Source: Lineus longissimus (lineage: Eukaryota > Nemertea > Pilidiophora > Heteronemertea > Lineidae). Taken from it: 64,000 bases of DNA. A program made the position numbers and the translations under genes. The stretch is taken from NCBI RefSeq assembly GCF_910592395.1, contig NC_088319.1:4276001-4340000 (forward strand), written 5' to 3'. Below the pieces are notes generated by a model. That model saw only the letters and a program-made list of their open reading frames with translations, did not search any database and had not been told where the DNA came from. Positions 1-11,900 of this stretch are shown in pieces (positions within the stretch are counted from its first letter, which is position 1; the number at the start of each line of letters is the position of its first letter).

Positions 1-241
1 ATTCTGTTGCATTATTTACTAGTTCTATTGTTGTACGCCCAGGGTAGTCCTTCTTTGCATATTCTAATTTGAGAGTGTCAGCTTCTCCTTGAATTGTCCA
101 ATTGATTCGTAGTTGTGTGACGTGTTTTGCCATGACGTCAACAATGACGTCTTTTCCAAAAGTCACTCCGATAAGGTAAGTTGTGAATGCGAGGGCAAAC
201 CACCCGACATCCCTCATGGGTGTGTTGAAAACCAGCGCCAT
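1..241 (-). CDS. Partial exon of an unidentified single-pass membrane protein (runs off the left edge)
   Basis: Read on the minus strand, a pyrimidine-rich tract ending in CTTGCAG is followed immediately by ATG, and the frame stays open for 80 codons to the window edge. The product begins MALVFNTPMRDVGWF. Residues about 12-29 are hydrophobic (WFALAFTTYLIGV) and suit a signal anchor or uncleaved signal peptide. They are followed by a hydrophilic part with two N-glycosylation sequons, NWT at 47-49 and NAT at 77-79, which would be lumenal or extracellular. The acceptor in front of the ATG suggests a first coding exon preceded by an upstream non-coding exon at higher coordinates; an internal exon is also possible. 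The next exon lies outside the window. I do not recognise the family. Coding status is fairly likely because of the acceptor, open frame and protein-like composition, but the function is unknown. Confidence 0.55.
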   Translation of the reverse strand, partial: MALVFNTPMRDVGWFALAFTTYLIGVTFGKDVIVDVMAKHVTQLRINWTIQGEADTLKLEYAKKDYPGRTTIELVNNATE

Positions 242-444
242 CTGCAAGTAGAAAGAAAATGAATACATGAGTGTTATGAAATAATATGCAATGGTCACGA
301 AATGGAATGCTGTTGAACTGTTGATGTTGCAATAAAACATCTGAAAGAGATTGCGACTCTGTTGATATAATGTGTTGCCCTCTGAAAAAATATCAAAAGT
401 TGAAGCGCTACAGTTGATTTATCACAGATAATGTCCCATGCTTT

Positions 445-1592
445 TTAGCTCACCTCTTAGCAGAGGTGAGCTTATCCCATACCGTGGCGTCCGTCGTCCG
501 TCGTCGTCGTCGTCGTCGTCGTCGTTGGCGTCGTCGTCGTCGTCGTCGTCCGTCGTCCGTTAGCAGGGCACGTTTCGTAACTGTTAGAGCTATTGAGTTG
601 AAACTTGGTACACATGTACCCTTATGTAATGACACCTTGGAGACCAAGTTTCGGTCCGATTCGTGTCATGGTTTGGCCACCAGGGGGCCAAACGTTAAAA
701 GTGAAAATATGCAATATCTCCCTTAATAGTAGTCGGGAAATTTTGAAAAAAATATGGTAGGTACTTCTAGCAAAGGTGCATCATATATCCTCCGGGTTTT
801 TGATTTGACCTCCTTTTCAAGGTCACAGAGGTCAAATGGTGTAAATTGGCCATTAGGATGTAACGATGGCACATTTCTAAACTGCAATGACTATTGATAC
901 CAAATTTGGTACACATTTACCCATTAGTCAGGTGATCTCAGGGACCAAAGTTTGGTCCAATATGATTCACCACTTGACCACCAGGGGGCAAAATCCAAAA
1001 ACCTTAAAAATGTGATTATTCCTTAACTTCTTGCCCGATTGCCACCAATTTGATATCATGGGTACATCTAACCACCATACAGTTTATGTCACACAGGTTT
1101 TTAATTTGACCTTCTTGTCAAGGTCACAGAGGTCAAATGGCGTAAATTCGCCGTCAGGCCGTAACTATGGCACGTTTCTAAACTGCAATGACTATTGATC
1201 ACAAATTAAGTACACATGTACCCCTTGGTCAGGTGATCTCAGGTACCGAAGTTTGGTGCGATCTGATTTGCCGTTTGGCCTCCAGGGAGGGGGCCAAATC
1301 CTAAATTCTTCAAAATGCCATTATTCCTAGTAATGACTTGCCCGATTGGCACCAATTTTATATCATAGGTACATCTAATTCTAACAACCATTCAATGTAT
1401 CACCCGGGTCTTCTTTGATTTGACCTACTTTTCAAGGTCACAGAGGTCGAATGTACTGTAAATTGGCCATTTTGGGGAAATTGTAATTGCTTGGACCTAC
1501 ATCAAACCTAACACTACATGACACAATATCATGCTCTTTATCCATCTTTCCTCCACATGAGGTGAGCGCAATGGCCCTGGCCATTTCATTTA
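445..1592 (+). mobile_element. CTCACC/GGTGAG element, copy 1 (about three internal modules)
   Basis: The element opens with TTAGCTCACC, followed by a small palindrome (CACCTC..GAGGTG) and a CGTC-rich run, and closes with GGTGAGCGCAATGGCCCTGG. The interior is an imperfect tandem array with a period of about 302-313 bp. Each module contains a CCACCAGGGGGC-like motif, TTTGACCT, the core AGGTCACAGAGGTCA and GTAAATTGGCC. Cores lie at 820-834, 1121-1135 and 1435-1449; the last has one mismatch. No protein is encoded. The same layout recurs at about 25986, 32154 and 46640, so this is a dispersed non-autonomous family. Short complementary termini suggest a TIR DNA transposon, but no target-site duplication was established. 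Confidence 0.7.
487..560. repeat. (CGT)n-rich microsatellite at the start of copy 1
   Basis: An almost uninterrupted run of GTC/CGT triplets with a few CCGTCGT and TTGGCG interruptions. It gives Arg-rich and Ser/Val-rich translations in both directions, which are artefacts of the repeat. The position just inside the left terminus matches the shorter CGTC runs at 26031 and 32197 in related copies. Confidence 0.85.
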
Positions 1593-1879
1593 AAGAGCCT
1601 ATCTCGATCGCCGTAAGGTCCTCAGGTAGTTTATTCAAGAGTCGTGAAGAGGACACTGAAAAACTGTAATGACCAAAGACTTGCATGGTCATTTATATTA
1701 TCTCACGATCTCTTGTACCAAATGCATTCCTGTGGCCTTTTCAATAGAATGTTCCCCTGATTCATTCCACTTCACACACTAGGCCTGTTGTTGACCTGTA
1801 AGCCCAGCTGGTATATAACTTGTTGAGCCCGAGGAACTTCCTCATTTTATCGTTAAAATTATCGAGCTCTTTACATGTA
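1593..1879. other. Gene-free spacer
   Basis: Unique-looking AT-rich DNA between two mobile elements. I see no exon, RNA gene or repeat in it. Confidence 0.5.
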
Positions 1880-2058
1880 GAGTAGCACCGCCCTTAGCGG
1901 ACGCCTCTCTTTTAAGGACAACCTCTCTATTAAGGACACTAGTTTTGGTTCCAAATAGGATGTTTCCATTCAATTTGACCTCTCTAATCAGGACACCTCT
2001 CTATTAAGGACAGCACTTTTCAGGACCCGAGGGTGTCCTTAATAGAGAGGTTCTACTG
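1880..2058 (-). mobile_element. Pogo/Tigger-like MITE, copy 1
   Basis: A 179-bp element with diverged left terminus GAGTAGCACC and clean right terminus GGTTCTACTG, flanked by TA on both sides. The interior carries repeated CTCTCTATTAAGGACA in both orientations. Termini reading CAGTAGAACC..GGTTCTACTG with TA duplications are typical of pogo/Tigger-type Tc1-mariner elements; the assignment rests on that resemblance. It has the opposite orientation to the copies at 6324 and 33905. A second right-terminus-like stretch (AAAAGAGAGCTTCTACT) lies just beyond, at 2076-2092. Confidence 0.72.
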
Positions 2059-2096
2059 TAATTCCAGATGGTGTCCTTAAAAGAGAGCTTCTACTC

Positions 2097-3654
2097 TAGT
2101 TTATTTGATATTGCAAATTTTACAGTAACGTAGCTCCCTATTCAGAGCACTTTGTAATACAGATTGCATCAATTAAAATGATACGCTTTAAAAACTGACT
2201 GCAGTTGGGTTTGGGGGACATGCGGTGAATTTTGATTTCCTTTAAGGCACCCACTGGGCTGCTAGCTGCAGCTGAGAAATCATTCACCCGAAATCATTCC
2301 TGCCTCCCTAACAATTATTTCAGATTGATAGCATTATAAATCATATAGTAACAAAGCCGGATAAACTTCTACTTGTTAGTCCGAACATGTCTGAACAACA
2401 CATCTGGTGTCTATTGCGTCTTTCTAAACCTGCTTAGCAAAATTGATGGCCGATCTGCTTTTCCTGAACACTCGTTGCTTGGTGCTTCAAAGGATTAGGC
2501 CATGGAGTTTTGAATATTCTGTGCAGATAAGAGCGGTATGGATGGATACATCAAGAAGTGTGTACTCTCCAGTTGTTTGAATGTTTGTGTACATTATTTT
2601 ATGCATGAGCACTCATGTGGAATCTGATGATAGTGATGGCCATCAGTAATTCTTGAGCCTCAATAGAGAACAAAAAATGAAAAAGTAGAGTGTCTCTTGC
2701 ATTTTTCAGAGATCGCCCTGTATTACTTTTCACCCTTATGAGAATATTCAGAGTCCGTGGCAGTGCAGTGGTTATGGGTATGCGACCATATCAGCTTGGG
2801 TTGGTGTAAAATATGGAAGCTGCTGAAAATCAGTCAAAATAACATTTTAGTGTTTTAGTTCTAGGTGTTTTAGAATAGAAATTGCACCTCACTACCGATC
2901 TTGGTAGTCTCACAAAAGACCACTTGGGTAGAGCTGTCATTTTGGTCAAACCCTCATCAAGGTGTCTCAGTTTTGGCCAACATTTTAGCTCAACCCTTGC
3001 AGTATTTGGTGAGACAACCACTATCTCCAGATCGTATCACTTTGGCTTCCAAGTCAGGTTCCACTCCACAGTAATGAACGGAATAAGGGATACATGCCTT
3101 ATTTATTTTAGCTTATTTCATTTGCATATCTCTGTATCTGCTCAATTACACCATTGTTATAAACCTGCTGGGAGAACTTTTAATGCCTCTATGCCATCTT
3201 TGCCTGTCTTGTTTCTTCTCATGATCCAAATGTCTTGAATGCAGTCCTAAATAATCAATTGACTGCCACGGATGATATAAATCTTCCTCTCAAGATTTCC
3301 ATTTGCAATTTACGTTGATAGAAATATCACAGCTTGCACTATCCATTATTCCACTCACAATTTGCAGAAAGAGAATGACACCCCTCAGCAGGTCTTGTCT
3401 CAGTGACAGTTGATAAATGTCTGTGACGGCTTATCTTCATACAGCTTAGCTAGACTATTAGCTTCATGTGTTGTGTGTGTTGAATATTCAGCATAAGGAC
3501 AGTGTTCATCACCAGTAGCTTCTTTTCTAATATTTTAGTTAATAGCACACCTCAGAAGGAGACTTCATTCAAAGCTATTTTATGACTACGTGACCTTCAA
3601 GGTTCTTTACAGTACTTAGACTCCGACATAAAAATTAAGTTCCTTGTATCTGGT
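2097..3654. other. Gene-free stretch
   Basis: AT-rich DNA with only short ORFs at chance level (longest 118 codons at 2882-3238, without motifs). At 2755-2815 there is a faint tRNA-like look (GTGGCAGTGCAGTGG, then GGGTTGG), too weak to call a SINE. Nothing else seen. Confidence 0.4.
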
Positions 3655-3840
3655 GTCTATACCAGGGCAAGCAAGGACCCCAAGAAGTGAGAAACATGAG
3701 TGGTCTGAAGACGAGTCACTAGGCGAAGAAACCCAATTGGTACCTAACCATAGTGGTATGTTAAAATGCTCATCCTGCCTTGAAGGAAAATACTTCTCCA
3801 AGTGCAGAGCAAACATTGAAGAAGAAGAAATATGACTGGA
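3655..3840. repeat. Dispersed repeat shared with 38370-38575
   Basis: Blocks in the same order at both sites include GAGAAACATGAGT, CTAACCATAGTGG, GTGCAGAGCAAAC and GAAGAAGAA, separated by diverged sequence of similar length. The overlapping 131-codon minus ORF (3616-4011) and the 70-codon ORF at the second site share peptide similarity only because the repeats do. No terminal structure was resolved. Confidence 0.6.
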
Positions 3841-6323
3841 ATTCAAAATAATAAACTCATCACATTCTGGTGGGTCATGAAGTCCAAAAGTTGATATGAT
3901 AGCACATGTTGGTGGCCACATATATATCAAAGCTCTGTGTGTCCAGTTGAACACATAAAAGATTTGTCTGTAGTACCAAAATAACTGATGACCAACTGAT
4001 GATGTTTTCAATAATTACCATGGTAACAAAGAAAAATTACTTCTGTGGATTTCAGCAAATTGGTAACAAAATGACAAAGGTCGTTTTTGGCAATCCCAGA
4101 CAGCGGGCTATTCATCAGTCTGTGGCTATGGTAACTATCGATAAAAATAAAACATTAATTTGGTATGAGTGAGGTCCGAGTTGGTTCTAAAAGTGAAAAC
4201 ATGCCTGTGCATACTTGATGATGGTATGTTATGTTATTAGATGTAATGCAGTGTCTTGTTCATTTAGTGAGCTGGGCAGCAGTGATGCCTTCCCTCAAGT
4301 ATATTTTCGAACGAAACTAAATCCTGAGCATTTAGCTTGCACGTCTTTTGAATTTAGAGCTGGCAGCAAATTTTGGCTTAATGGTCTGATTGAAAACTCT
4401 TACAAATATTATAATGGGTGGCAACAGTGAATACTGGTACCAAGTATCCATACTTGCCGTCACGCAGTGCAAATTGCCTGAGCACTTGGCAATATTCTGT
4501 CATGAAAGGCCTGACCACATAAACGGTTCACATCAAATCTGTTTATCAGACTCTTGTGAAAACCGTGATTCAAAGCAGTGTTCGCCACACCCTTAAAAAA
4601 GAGGCGCCGCCCCCTTACCCCCAGGGGGTACAATTTCCACCCCCTTAAAAAAAATCTTTATTCATTTGATCCACCTTAAAATGCTACATTGTGACCCCAA
4701 ATGCATAAAAATGCTTCTGAAGTCCTTGAAATTTTCAAAATAGGACCTTTTAACTAACATTTAAGAACTAGTCCACCAAAAAATAGAAAAACGCATTAGA
4801 ATACCCCAGTCTTTCTGTTAATACAGGCTCTGTCAGAGGTTTGATGTTCTATTCTATTGCGTATTAAGTCCTCTCTACAGCTTGTGAACCAGATGTTATT
4901 TTCTATGATTTGAGTTGATACCCTTTTCAAGGAAGTGTGTAATTTTTATGTCGGGCAAGTTTGAGGGACTTTTTGAAACTGACCCCTATGTATCACTAGT
5001 GTATAGTGTATCTGCCCATGTGAAATGAAATATACATGTAAATGAAAGTCGTTGTAACCAAAGTTGTTCTCGTGTGTGTGCTGCGATATCTATCATACAC
5101 TGAAAGCAGAGTATCTGTCACCACTTGCATCAGGGCTATAGAGACCCACAGATAATCAATCAAATGTCAGTAATATTTCAGGCCATGCCATTGTGGCCAA
5201 CAATAACGTCTAATCACAAACAAATATGTAACATGCTGCTCTCAATAGGAGACATTGCTCCCAATTACCGAATAACCGATGTGGCCTGCGAAACTTGCTC
5301 TTTCAGCCTTCGAGAAAAATATTATCTGGAGAATAACAACTGATATATATAAGCTTACATACAGGGATTCAGGCCAGTAGCTAATTTTTTGGTCATGGGG
5401 GCAATACACCTCTTTTGTCCTTAGACTGAAAATCAGTCAAAATCTGTATGAAAAACATGTTCTGTTGGGCAGGAGGGGGATTCCCCCCCCTGTGCCCCTT
5501 CCAACTGTGACCCTTAGATTAGAGGGATGGAAAATTGCACAACTCATGCAAAGCTATTTCTTCATGGGTTACACCTGATTGATGTGAGAGCTGGTCACCC
5601 TTGGGGGTAGCCATATCTGATGAAGTAAATGACATGGGGAACAGCAGAACCACCGTACTCTTCAGATGATGACAATAATGTGATTCCTTCATCAAGTTGC
5701 GGTAGCCGAGGGAGAAGGCTGTAATCAGGCATGGTTATAACAACATGAATTCCAGATCAGAAGTCAGAAATGGATGGCGCTTTAGGTGCCAAGCAACTTA
5801 CAGGTACAAAGTATCCAAGTACACCTGATGTGAAAGAGAGTTGGTAATCTTAGGAGACAGCCATTTTTTCATTAGTATGAAGTAAGAGCAGACAGAAAGG
5901 CAAGACAAGAACTACTGTACATGGTGAGAGAGACAATACTGTGGGAGATGGCTGTAATTGGGCATACCACGTGAGCACCATGGTTTCTTCGATCCATTAT
6001 ATATTCCGTGAGGCATCTGAATTATTTGGCTGGAAATTCCTTCACATGGCAAACGTCTAATGTTAAATGTGAAAGCTGGTAACCATTTAGGGATCATGGC
6101 TGGGCAAAGAAAAGGAAGCCACAAACACTGTGCTGTGACAGGGCTTTCCAATTTCTCAGAGCGGGTCGTCGCTGATTTCCGAACTTTCCGAAGAAAAAAT
6201 GTTGTTGGAAATAAGTTTTTGGCAACGCTTCTGACCACAGCAGCCTGTAGGCCCCTGGGGCAGCCTATCAGTTTTCTGGTGCCCCCTTGTTCACCCTGTT
6301 GCCCCAACAACCTGCTTATAGTA
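3841..6323. other. Gene-free stretch
   Basis: Mostly unique AT-rich DNA. A G/C-rich patch with oligo-A spacers (CACCCTTAAAAAAGAGG, then CCCCCTTAC, CCCCCTTAAAA) sits at 4587-4660, and a C-run at 5482-5490. ORFs here are short and lack motifs. The 150-codon minus ORF at 5912-6364 ends inside the neighbouring MITE and looks like chance. No exon seen. Confidence 0.4.
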
Positions 6324-6501
6324 CAGTAGAACCTTTCTATCAAGGACACCCTCGGGACTGACAAGTGCTGTCCTTAATAGGGAGGTGTCCTGATTAGAGA
6401 GGTCAAATTGAATGGAAACACCCAATTTGGGACCAAAACCAGTGTCCTTTATAGAGAGGGTGTCCTTAATAGAGAGGTGTCCGCTAAGGGAGGTTCTACT
6501 G
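6324..6501 (+). mobile_element. Pogo/Tigger-like MITE, copy 2 (intact ends)
   Basis: A 178-bp element beginning CAGTAGAACCTTTCTATCAA and ending GGAGGTTCTACTG, flanked by TA at 6322-6323 and 6502-6503. These are the ends and target duplication expected for a Tc1/mariner-pogo-type MITE. The interior repeats GTGTCCTTAATAGAGAGG and contains TCAAATTGAATGGAAACA, shared with the copies at 1880 and 33905. It cannot code for a transposase and would be mobilised in trans. Confidence 0.82.
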
Positions 6502-6503
6502 TA

Positions 6504-8843
6504 GTTGGAAAGCGCTGTGCAATGATGGAGACAGTAATGTGATTTCTTCATCCAAGCATGATTTGGTTGCCTAAAGATAATGCGATGATTGCTGAGGGGT
6601 TGGTATTCAGCTGTTTGGTCAGGATTGAGTGTGGCTGTTAGGGTGGGGTGATATCCAAGTCATCTTAGTCCGGTTTCATGGGTCTTTGTCTCTAGATGTT
6701 CCTCATATCAAGGTATCTCCGTAATTGGACTGGGATTCCTTCACAGGGGGACACCCGATGTGAAAATTGGTAACCCTTGGGGGTTAGCCGTAATTGGGAA
6801 GCACATTAGGCATAAAAGGTAAGACCAGAATGACTGTACCACATAGATGGATGCAATTATGTTATTCCTTTATCTATAGAGACATGGGGGAGATAACTGG
6901 AATGGTCATGGAGATCAGTACCACACATTTTTTTGACGGCAGAAATGGAACTATGCTTTGCTGAGCTGATATTCATCTTATTCTGAACGCATGGGTCTCT
7001 GTTTTCATGTCTTCTGTATCTCAGTTATTTGGGAGGTGAACACCACAATGTCAGTTTGGTGCCAGAATAGGATTTGTAGAGCTGGTACTCTGACTATAGG
7101 TTGGGCACACCCTTTACGAGAGAGTAACTGAGAAAGGATAGTCTGAAAAAATAAAATTTTGGGAAAGTTTTATGATAAATATTTTTACCATTTTGAAGAA
7201 TACTTTCAGGATTATCTTCTTAGAGGTAAAGGACCAAATGCAACTTGCAAAAAATCTGTAAATTTCGGCCAAATTCTCAAAAAGTATCCTGCCTGGGATG
7301 CTGCCCTATTCTGGCAATCAACGGTGCATTTTGTATGCTGAAGCATCGAATATGACGTCCCTATTATGGTGCCAATGTTTGGTTTTGAAGTTTGTCATCG
7401 CAGAGGCTGCTACAACTTAATGCTAAAACACATTTCAAAACTATTAGAAAAACCATTCTAATCTAAAAAAAATTTCCTTTCTAATGCATTGCTTCATTAA
7501 TCAATGCAACAATGGAAAAATTCGGAAAATAAGGAAGGAGTGTCAATTTTCCTGTAAACGTTTTTCCCAATTAAATTAATGGATCTGTGGTAGTCCATTT
7601 TAGAAGACCATCTTGCACTGAACTATTGGACAGTGTCGTTCTTCCCTGGGGTGAAGACTTGCATGTTATTAACCAGCGCATCCGGAGTCATTATCTTTGC
7701 TTGTCATAAGGGCTTCCACAGTAATTGGGCAGCACACCATTACCACGATCTAACTTCTGAAGAGTAGAGTACTAAAAGAAATGATGTAAAAAATCTCCAC
7801 ACTATGCTAACAGCCAAATTGCTTTAGATTTTTAATCTAGCATTACATGTAACATCGTGAATTGATCCAAAACAGCAACTCCCAAATTGCTCTGCTTTGT
7901 ACAGTAATGGGATGAAATATTAATGCCATATTTGATGGATGGTTCAGAGTATTGCTGACAGTATTACAGGCAGAAAAGTGATGTTGGTAGTCGGCTTGGA
8001 ATAATGTTCTCAGTTCAGACTGGAGAAGTAAGCTTTTGAGTGGTAATATACTTGGCTTAGCTAAATGGCTTCAGCTCACCATTTTGATCACACTTTAAAA
8101 CAGTTCTCCCGAAAGTGTGTGACGTCAGTATGTTCTCTCAATTGCGAATGACACCCACTTCAAAATGTGTTTTGAATGCGTTTTTTAAAGAATGACTAAT
8201 TGGTGCTGTACACCACTGGAAAGGCTGTGATCTCTTTCTACACAACTCACCTCATTTGTTTAATGAATACAATTAGTCAGTTATCAGTGCAGTATTCACT
8301 CCAAGCACTTGATGCCATCTCAAACTGAAAATTTCAAACCACTAAAAACAGTGATTTTATTAATTTTTCTTATGGGTAAATCCAAAAGTACCGGTTTTCA
8401 CCATAGCTAATGCTCGAGAAAAATGCGATCAAAAATGTAGTTTAGTCAGCTCATTTTCGAAATATTTTGATTTTTGTCCAAAACAGGAAAAAATTAACAA
8501 AACTGGACAGTGCAACAGCTGATCACCTTCGTTACCTGGCAAAGCGGTAGGGTGGACCCCAATGAAACTGACTTTTCCTCTTCAAACATGAAGTCAATGG
8601 GTCAATGGTATTTGTCATGTTTGTAATTGTTACTGGTGTATCATGTATAAGGCTTGGAACAGGTGTATTGAAACATATGGCAAGCCTTTACACCATTCCG
8701 CCCATTTTCAAGTTGCTCAATGCATTATTCCTAATCAATATCAATAATATCAGTTACATGCTGTTGGTGGGGGTCTGACATGGGCGATATGTACAGGATG
8801 CATGTTTTCTGAATGTCATTAAGTCCTGTTCTGTTCATTCATT
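6504..8843. other. Gene-free stretch
   Basis: AT-rich DNA with no ORF above 60 codons. I see no splice-flanked exon, RNA gene or defined repeat. Confidence 0.4.
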
Positions 8844-8962
8844 GGGTGATATGAATAAAGACTAGGAAATGCTTTTACTTAAAACTACACATACATTTAC
8901 ACTAGGCATTTCTGTACAAAATAGAAGTAAAAGCATTTACTAGTGTTTATACATATCACCCC
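8844..8962. repeat. Near-perfect 119-bp hairpin (MITE-like)
   Basis: The left arm at 8844-8880 (GGGTGATATGAATAAAGACT..) and the right arm at 8926-8962 (..GTGTTTATACATATCACCCC) are complementary at about 33 of 37 positions. The 45-nt loop holds a third related piece (TTTACACTAGGCATTT). The structure fits a small foldback MITE or a structured transcript. No target duplication was recognised. Confidence 0.65.
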
Positions 8963-11900
8963 ATTATCTCACTTTTCTTAAAAAGCTATATAAATTGTTA
9001 TTGATGAACTCTTTTGACGGATAGAGGTTGTTGAAATTTTTACTCCAGCCCTATTTTGTTGTCATAGTTAGATAATGGGGGCAAAGGGGGGCTGATGCTG
9101 TACCTGATGTATCATATGTGAAGAACATGTGTCATCTGCCACAAGAGATTGAGGCTCATGGAATGTGCCTTGTTTCAATGCACTTCCTCAAACCGTTCAT
9201 GCAGTCACTGGTTTCAGTTGGATGATCAGATGAGTGCTACAAGCTGCTCTATTGAAATTGTGATGAAGACAGTATTTGTCTTAGCTGCTCAATCCACTTG
9301 GCCATATTGAGCAGGGGGGGGGCCAAAGTGTCTTTGAAGATTGTTTTTTTCAAGTAGATTTGGAATGAAAAAAATGATGTTCTGCTGCACTCTCCTATTG
9401 CCCCCTCCAAGCTGTTAAAGCGTAATATAGATTAACATCAAAAATAATAAGTTTGACCCTAGTTACATCGTATTTTCAGATACACTGTAGATTTATAAAA
9501 TTCAACTACGCCCTTTATACTAAAAAATCATGCCTACTTACGACCATGTGTTGAAATATTTGATCCTAAAATGACGTGCTTGTGCTGTGACTGTTTGCTG
9601 TATGTGGGCCCTGGCATGCCTCTGTGTGCTTGCAAGTTACATAGACGTTCATAATGGTTACAATTTGACATATTACATATGCCTGTATCTACATGTATTG
9701 GTATGTGAACATGTCACAAATTTCGGAATACAACTTAATGGCAATAATGCTGGTATTGTGAGTGTATCTTTTATAATATTTTTGATATAATGCAAATAGG
9801 GAAATCCCATCATTTCTGAGGTACTTGTAGACTCTGCAGATCGAGTCAGACCATTTGCATCACCCTAAGTAGTAAGAGTTTGTATTGTATGAGGCCTGCT
9901 GGATAAACCATGAGCCGGGGCCAGCCGGGATTTTTTTTGACATGTGTTTCCAATTGATGTCAAAATCATCTGGGTGACCCGTCTTTTTCTGAAGTGTCCC
10001 CTCTTTCTCAGACTTCTGGATCCATGCCCCCACCATAGTACACCAACATAGATAAACAACCTACATAAGGCCAGCTAATGAATTTAGAATTACACATTTC
10101 AGAATGCTGCTCATGCTTTACAGCTGAACAGATATTTGTGTCTGTGCCGCCAAATGTAATTTTTCCAAATTTTTCCATTTTTTTTATCAATGGTAAATAT
10201 AAATGCCATTCAAATTCTATTCTGTTGACATCTGCCTGTTTTAAAATTCCAGTCATATGACATCAAGGATCTCTAAAAGCTAGTAGGATTATGGGGGGCA
10301 AGTGAAATTACTTGTGACATGCATCCATTATTTCTCACTGTGACTGATGCTGTGCTGTCGGAAAGGGTTTTAATCTAATTATTTTAAAGTCGATAAAATG
10401 CGTTTCTATCTGGTTGTATGTTATCTGTAGGTGGGAGGAGATGAGAACCATGGTTAGGCCCAAGAGATTTGTTTCTCTCCAAACACCAAGCACTCAAAAC
10501 TGTGAGTGCATTTGATGGAACTTATTCCTTGCATACTGTGGGAAATGTTGGTGTTGGATCAGGTCAGCCATCGATTTGTTTTTTCTGTCAGTGTATGACG
10601 CTTTGCTTTTGCATGCATTGTGTTCTGTTGTCCAAATAAATAAAATGAATTACAAATAAAGTCATGAGAGTAGATTGAAGTTTCAATTTTGAAGTGTTGA
10701 GGATGTATCCATAAAAAGGTACTTTGCAAATCGTAGATTAATTTGACCGAGGTATGACTTGTGTGGTGATTCTACCCTCGACATATGAATGTAAGTAGAA
10801 GCAAGAGTACATAACAATCATTTAATGTGCACTCTACAGGGAACATCTGTTGTTTTTTCAAGCACCTGACAGATTTTTTGTTTTAAATTTTATTGAACAT
10901 GTTGAAAGACACTTATAAATTAAAATTGAAATTCCATTCTGATTGAGTATATCCACAACAAATATTGGTAAGCACAAGCAAACTAAAACGGCTGGATTAT
11001 TCCAGTTCTATTCTAGTTTTATATTGATGATAACGATAATAGGCTGTATTTGTGTCTGATGAGGAGAAATACAAACACTCATGTTCATCAGTAGACTCAG
11101 AAATGAGAGCTGATTGAGTTTTTCTAATGGCCTAATGCAGTTTGTTTGGTAATTTAAACAGCTATATTTCATAACTCGATACCAAACGACATTTCTGTTG
11201 TTTTATGTTTTTGTGTCTCCCCAAGGCATGATAAGCAGAATTAGTTCAACCTCTATATTAACAAGCCCGTTGACTTCGAGGGTCGCAGCTAGTGAGGCTG
11301 ATGATGGCTGAGGAGAGATAAAAGGGGTAAAACATGGACTGTAACTTGCCAAGACAAAAATCCCATCACAAGGTTGAAACTGGGGAAGGGGAATCCCAAC
11401 AATGCAATGCACACTGTGTTGGTACTTATCGAAAAAAAAATCATGCTCTAGATTTCTGCCCTTGTTTACTGTAAACTACCAAGGCTCATACATGGTCACG
11501 AGGTACACTGTAATAAAAAAGAAATGTCAAAAAGCCTCTAAGGTTTCTAATAGAAATACTTCATTCTCTCTCAAACTGAGTTATTCGCATCAACACTAGA
11601 CATTGTGAGACTTTAGAATCAATGCCAGACCAGTCCGTGTATAATTCATTAGCTCATTTAGCCATGTAGGCCTCGTCCACGCAAGTGCAAAACAAAACGG
11701 CAAGGCTATGCGTCAATTATAGAGGGAGCTAAAAGCTTAAGGCTAGCTGCTCCCAAAAGCTTCTCTTGTTAGCACTCAACTCATTCTCAATGGTTTCAGA
11801 ACAAAAAGGTACTGTTTTCCGGAAAGCAATAATATTGGCAATATATGGTGCTGTAGTATCAGAAATGGATTGTGGCCATTGATATACTTGTATTCTTATT

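Noticed and set aside
450-726. Arg-rich ORFs on both strands over the CGT run
   Set aside because: They are translations of a trinucleotide repeat at the start of a mobile element, without start context or conservation.
2755-2815. Possible tRNA-derived SINE head
   Set aside because: A and B box resemblance is weak, and no tail or second copy was seen.
3616-4011. 131-codon minus ORF
   Set aside because: It overlaps a dispersed repeat. Similarity to the ORF at 38413 is due to the repeat, and the conserved blocks shift frame.
5912-6364. 150-codon minus ORF
   Set aside because: Ends in a pogo-like MITE, has no motif and no splice context; within chance length for 64 kb in six frames.
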